DNA of 8,039 nucleotides from Alphaproteobacteria bacterium (GTDB lineage: Bacteria > Pseudomonadota > Alphaproteobacteria > Rhizobiales > Rhizobiaceae), in assembly GCA_017308345.1 (NCBI GenBank), contig JAFKFE010000193.1, positions 1-8,039 on the forward strand, in the 5' to 3' direction. This document shows, piece by piece, positions 5,406 to 8,039 of this stretch. The notes below the pieces were generated by a model, which saw nothing but the letters and a program-made list of their open reading frames with translations, ran no database searches and was not told where the DNA came from. The position numbers and the translations under genes are program-made. The first letter of the stretch is position 1; each line of letters opens with the position of its first letter.

Positions 5406-5654
5406 GACGGCCTGAAAAGCCATAACCGGGAAAACGGTTAGCCCGATCACCCCGGGCGTCGCCGAAAAGGCTTCGTCAGCCAACGACGACGCACGTGCAA
5501 TGAGCGACACACCGAATCGGAGACGTGGAGTGCCAGCTCCCGGCCCCATAAACCGCCTCACCGCCACCCTTGAAGAGGTGGCGGCAAAGGTCACGGTATT
5601 GATCGCGCTGCCCGCTAGATCGCAGCAGGCAGACCAAGCGGTCGCCGGCGAGGT
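5406..5654. other. Intergenic region with a hairpin
   Basis: This region lies between the HEPN-like gene and a minus-strand gene ending at 5655. A dyad CCGCCACC (5561-5568) / GGTGGCGG (5577-5584) with an eight-base loop is the only clear structure, and it lacks a T-run. A short AACCG/CGGTT pairing just after the HEPN stop codon is too weak to call a terminator. A 67-codon plus-strand frame at 5500-5703 exists but has low-complexity composition and overlaps the minus-strand gene, so I do not call it. Confidence 0.5.
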
Positions 5655-5933
5655 TCAAGGCCGGGATTCGGCGGCCTCCTCGTCCGCGGCGATCGCCAAT
5701 TGAACGACATGATCCACGAGGAACACGTCGATGAGGTACGCGGCCTCGTCCCGTGAAATCGGCAACATGTCTGCGGTGATTTCACTGTCGATATAGCACT
5801 CGGCGTCCCAGAGGGCGCGAGTCAGATCCTCGTTGGCTGGTTCAATCCGCTCAATAACCCTTTCGAATGCGGCGTTGGCGGCCTCGATAAGAACGGTCGG
5901 CCCCGACGACTGGCAGGGACGCAATAACGGCAT
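5655..5933 (-). CDS. Uncharacterised small acidic protein
   Basis: I do not recognise this gene. The frame is open from 5999, but the best protein character runs from about 5900 to 5655: PTVLIEAANAAFERVIERIE, then PANEDLTRALWDAECYIDSE and a helical acidic C-terminus ending DEEAAESRP. The start shown (ATG at 5933) has no clear ribosome binding site, nor does the ATG at 5999. A third ATG at 5943, in another frame, is preceded by AAGGA and reads MDSHAVIASLPVVGA. If that were the original start, a single frameshift near 5895 would join it to the main frame, making this a damaged gene. No domain or membrane segment is visible. The gene diverges from the next plus-strand gene. Confidence 0.5.
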   Translation of the reverse strand: MPLLRPCQSSGPTVLIEAANAAFERVIERIEPANEDLTRALWDAECYIDSEITADMLPISRDEAAYLIDVFLVDHVVQLAIAADEEAAESRP

Positions 5934-6135
5934 GGGAATCCATGACGAACGTTTCCTTATGGAATGGCGGTCTCTTGCCTCAGCATTTTCGGTCGCCATG
6001 CCGACGCTGGTTCTTGAGGGGGACGGCTAGTCCAGGCGCCAGGCACCACCCTTGTGCTCACATGCGCGACCGCAGGATACGCAAGAATCCGACAGCAATC
6101 GAAGGTTCCTTGCGAAGAATTCGCTGCTGGGTGCG

Positions 6136-6169
6136 GCTCGCAACCTACGGAATCGCATAGGTTGCGAGC
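6136..6169. repeat. 12-bp-arm inverted repeat upstream of the 93-aa gene
   Basis: GCTCGCAACCTA (6136-6147) and TAGGTTGCGAGC (6158-6169) are exact reverse complements with a ten-base loop. It ends about 50 bases before the proposed start at 6222 and has no following T-run. It may be an operator or a leader hairpin. The rest of 6000-6221 shows nothing I can name. Confidence 0.65.
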
Positions 6170-6221
6170 ACACGCGGTGATTGCTAAATTTGCGGAAAGA
6201 GGCGCGAGGAAGACCTCAGGC

Positions 6222-6503
6222 ATGGCAGCCAAGCGGCTCATGACGGCCAGCGACATCCCTGCCTTCGTGGACAGGGTGATCAAGGCTGGCTGTGACATCT
6301 GTGCCGTCGGCCATTTCAATTATTGCCTGGGCGACATCGAGGAAATGGCGGCGGCGGAACACGAGCTCCAGCGCATAAGCGAAGAATTTGGCGATCGCGA
6401 TTTTCTGCTCCCTGAGATCGTAGCCCACTTGCGAACCATCGGGCGGTACATAGATCCCGGCTCGTCGGCCTCGCATTGGTCGGAGAATGTAAAAGCGCAG
6501 TAG
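6222..6503 (+). CDS. Uncharacterised 93-aa protein
   Basis: The frame is open from 6054, but the upstream part crosses the inverted repeat at 6136-6169 and does not look like protein. I therefore take the ATG at 6222, with AGGA about a dozen bases upstream; ATG 6240 (MTASDIPAF...) is also possible. The product is soluble, begins MAAKRLMTASDIPAFVDRVI and has KAGCDICAVGHFNYCLGDIE, with three cysteines (C24, C27, C35) and H31 close together, followed by a Glu-rich helix (about 39-58). The Cys/His cluster hints at metal or redox chemistry but matches no zinc-ribbon spacing I know. It has no obvious partner. Confidence 0.5.
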   Translation: MAAKRLMTASDIPAFVDRVIKAGCDICAVGHFNYCLGDIEEMAAAEHELQRISEEFGDRDFLLPEIVAHLRTIGRYIDPGSSASHWSENVKAQ

Positions 6504-6594
6504 TCGCTTCTCACTTCCCCTGAACGGCCTCTCTGGACTCGCGCATGTTCGCAGGTCGCGTCGGATAGCGGCGGCATGCCTCGCGCATCGGAGG

Positions 6595-6654
6595 TCCGGT
6601 TATGACGCGACGGCCTCAGACCCGGCCAATACCGCCGTCGGCCGTGTAACCGGA
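6595..6654. repeat. 60-bp nested dyad between genes
   Basis: Outer arms TCCGGTTA (6595-6602) and TAACCGGA (6647-6654) enclose inner arms CGACGGC (6608-6614) and GCCGTCG (6634-6640), giving an interrupted cruciform of about 60 bp. It lies seven bases past the end of the minus-strand frame at 6662 and has no T-run in either direction. It may be a transcript end, an attachment or recombination site, or a transposon remnant. Confidence 0.6.
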
Positions 6655-6661
6655 GCGCGCT

Positions 6662-7271
6662 CTAGCGTCGCCCGACGGCCTCCGACTCCGCGACCGCCTT
6701 GTCGAAGCGCTCTCTGCCGATGGCGACCCGTTCGCGAAGCTTCCTGACACCCTGTGAGATATCCGCAACCAGCAAGAAGGCTTCCTTATAGAGCATCACC
6801 TCCACACCAAGGTACTCGATCCCAAACATGTTTGCATCGATCTGCTGGGAACCGAGAAACGCAAGGAGGTCCAGCTTGCTCTCGCGGACAATCGAGAATG
6901 CTCGGTTAGGCAGCAGCCCCGTTAGCCCCCCGACGTAGTTCACAAGGTCCGGCTGCTCGGCTGATTTCCGGAATAGGGCATCCCGCACGGCGAAAAAGTA
7001 GTCTAGCCCTGACTTCGCCACCTGCTCAGGCATCACGTCGTTCAGCGCCAGAAACAGATGCACCCGGTTACTCTCAGGGGTTGCCGTTGACCAAAAGGGC
7101 CTGTTGAAACGACCGACCTTCTGATCCGTAGTTAGCGAAGCCGACATCCTCCAGCATGTCAGCGATCCCCGAAGCCCGGTAGCGGTGCTCCTCCGCCGCG
7201 AGACCCTGTTCGGCCATCGACCAGCATTCCCACAACTTCCAGATCTCCTTCGGCTGGTTCGATATCGATGC
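6662..7271 (-). pseudogene. Uncharacterised gene split by a frameshift
   Basis: Two minus-strand frames each look like real protein and join end to end. The upstream frame (7271 to stop 7074-7076) reads NQPKEIWKLWECWSMAEQGL, then AAEEHRYRASGIADMLEDVG and FANYGSEGRSFQQALLVNGNP. The downstream frame (6662-7147) has ESNRVHLFLALNDVMPEQVA, KSGLDYFFAVRDALF and a C-terminal coiled-coil-like segment. The 161-aa downstream frame can start at ATG 7147, but its first 24 residues overlap the better-looking upstream frame, so one lost or gained base near 7076-7080 in an originally longer gene is the simpler reading. Two overlapping genes are the alternative. I recognise no domain. The upstream frame is also the frame of the HipA fragment after a stop at 7272-7274, which is probably chance. 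Confidence 0.5.
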
Positions 7272-7358
7272 TCATCTGGATCGTGATCTCCGCCGACGCT
7301 CCAGGCCGCCTATCTGGAAGCCATGGAAGCCAAGACGATCCGCGTGTTTGAGCCTACG

Positions 7359-7646
7359 CATCGCCAGCACGCGGTCGTATTGAGCGACCTGGGGGTTAGG
7401 GAGGAGGTCGTAAGCCGGCGGCAGCCTACAACCGCGCGCATCGGCGATCATGGCGTGGTTGCGCGGATGATCATCGGAGTTCGAGACAAGCGCGCTGGAA
7501 GCCACGCGTTTGAACAGCTCACGTCTCGACCGCGCGGGGTCTACGTCGACCTTTGTCAGGACATCGGCGAACAAAGGGTAAGACCATCTGTCCCGCTGAG
7601 TCGCCGACTCGGACGCCTGGAGGGCCGTCAGCGAGCTGATCATCCG
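7359..7646 (-). pseudogene. hipA: HipA-family kinase, C-terminal fragment
   Basis: The minus-strand frame gives RELFKRVASSALVSNSDDHP, RNHAMIADARGCRLPPAYDL and LPNPQVAQYDRVLAM. This is the HipA C-terminal kinase core: the catalytic-loop type motif SNSDDHPRNH and the following PAYDL segment with its metal-binding Asp. Family members are serine/threonine kinases (HipA of E. coli phosphorylates glutamyl-tRNA synthetase) of 400 or more residues, usually paired with the HipB antitoxin. Here only about 95 residues fit. The N-terminal two thirds are missing, and after LAM the frame turns to Arg-rich junk and stops at 7272. No hipB is seen. It is therefore a non-functional relic. A vsr fragment starts divergently about 50 bases away. 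Confidence 0.8.
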
Positions 7647-7697
7647 GTGACGCAGATGAGCCCTTGCGCATATCCCTTATTCACGTATCTACCGCCC

Positions 7698-7895
7698 ATG
7701 GACATAGTCACGCCCGAGCAGCGCAGTCGGATCATGAGGGCCGTGCGCCAGAAGAACACCAAGCCGGAGATGGCGGTGCGTCGGCTCCTGCACGCCATGG
7801 GCTATCGATACCGCCTTCATGCGTCAGAACTGCCGGGCAAGCCCGACGTCGTCTTCAGGAAGCGGCGGAAGGCCCTGTTCGTGCACGGCTGCTGA
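7698..7895 (+). pseudogene. vsr: Very short patch repair endonuclease Vsr, truncated by an insertion
   Basis: The ATG at 7698 begins MDIVTPEQRSRIMRAVRQKN, then TKPEMAVRRLLHAMGYRYRL, and later LPGKPDVVFRKRRKALFVHGC, followed by TGA at 7893. This is the N-terminal part of Vsr, which nicks next to T:G mismatches arising from deamination of methylated cytosine. The D50 of GKPDVV corresponds to the catalytic aspartate. The FWH and later His residues that follow VHGC in intact enzymes are gone, because the sequence leaves the family pattern at about 7890-7893. Normal length is about 140-155 aa, and here it is 65. The new sequence carries IS21-type features, so the gene was most likely cut by that insertion. 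No cytosine methylase gene is visible in the window. Confidence 0.88.
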
Positions 7896-8039
7896 GAGCG
7901 GCGGTGCAAAAACCTACCACGGTAGCGGCGGGATAGTCCCGCTTCGGGCGGCGTAAAAGTCGTCCACCTATGTCCTGTCTGCAGCGTGCAGGGAGGGCCG
8001 GGAGATCTATACCGTGGAACTTTATCGGGAGGTCCGCGT
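7890..8039 (+). mobile_element. Left end of an IS21-family insertion sequence (partial)
   Basis: The element begins within the vsr codons for GC, either at TGCTGAG (7890) or TGAGAG (7893). It contains two related 20-bp blocks, GCGGTGCAAAAACCTACCAC (7901-7920) and GCGGCGTAAAAGTCGTCCAC (7948-7967), about 14 of 20 identical and 47 bp apart. These fit the multiple terminal transposase-binding repeats of IS21 elements. The istA start follows. The right end, istB and target duplication lie outside the window. Confidence 0.65.
8014..8039 (+). CDS. istA: istA transposase, first codons only (runs off the window)
   Basis: From the GTG at 8014 the frame reads VELYREVR and then leaves the window. Upstream in-frame codons read IYT, and GGGAG-type ribosome binding sequence lies 10-20 bases before. 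The opening YTVELYREVR matches the start of IS21-family IstA proteins, whose next residues normally form the helix-turn-helix of the DNA-binding domain. Only eight codons are visible, so the call rests largely on position within the IS-like end. Confidence 0.55.

Noticed and set aside
5424..5445. Terminator after the HEPN-like gene from the AACCG/CGGTT pairing
   Set aside because: The stem is only five base pairs and no T-run follows.
4025..5594. Long minus-strand frames opposite the HEPN-like gene (for example 4025-4552 and 4983-5594)
   Set aside because: They are antisense to a coherent 529-aa protein and have Ser/Arg/Ala-rich, family-less translations with no ribosome binding sites.
5500..5703. 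67-codon plus-strand frame
   Set aside because: It overlaps the end of the minus-strand acidic-protein gene, contains a hairpin at 5561-5584 and has low-complexity composition with no resemblance to a known family.

Overview
The window looks like the edge of an accessory island in a high-GC alphaproteobacterium, most likely of the Hyphomicrobiales (the Rhizobium/Bosea/Mesorhizobium/Bradyrhizobium side). This rests on a rhizobial-type intergenic palindromic repeat at the left end, on a GapR/DUF2312 gene remnant typical of alphaproteobacteria, and on base composition. I cannot fix the genus from the sequence alone.

Layout. Bases 1-1566 read as ordinary chromosome: a composite palindromic repeat, msrB on the plus strand, a bidirectional terminator, and then a minus-strand run of a small membrane protein, a 146-aa uncharacterised protein and the last 39-40 codons of gapR. 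The gapR reading frame stops abruptly near 1566, which I take as the left junction of foreign DNA. From there to the end almost everything is accessory, and much of it is broken.

Bases 1567-3600 hold a module bounded by two direct copies of a 102-bp structured repeat (1674-1775 and 3499-3600). Inside are an ImmA/IrrE metallopeptidase pseudogene, frameshifted exactly at its HExxH site, and a convergent, intact ORF6N-domain (phage antirepressor-type) gene. The ORF6N gene carries one large palindrome just upstream of its start and a near-identical one inside its own coding sequence. Bases 3601-5405 carry the most interesting intact gene: a 529-aa protein with four 12-residue tandem repeats near its N-terminus and a C-terminal domain resembling Swt1-type HEPN with an R-x4-H motif, a candidate RNase effector. 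Bases 5406-7300 hold three to four small uncharacterised genes, one split by a frameshift. Bases 7359-7895 hold fragments of two recognisable genes: the C-terminal part of a HipA-family kinase and the N-terminal 65 codons of vsr, cut by what appears to be the left end of an IS21-family element running off the window with the first codons of istA.

How the parts fit. HEPN, HipA, ImmA/IrrE, ORF6N and Vsr are all families common in defence, toxin-antitoxin or prophage neighbourhoods, so this looks like a decaying defence/prophage island. Only the HEPN-like gene and the ORF6N gene look clearly intact and large. There is no complete multi-gene system that I can prove. The best candidates for something undescribed are the solitary HEPN-like repeat protein, the palindrome pair tied to the ORF6N gene, and the covarying 102-bp repeats.
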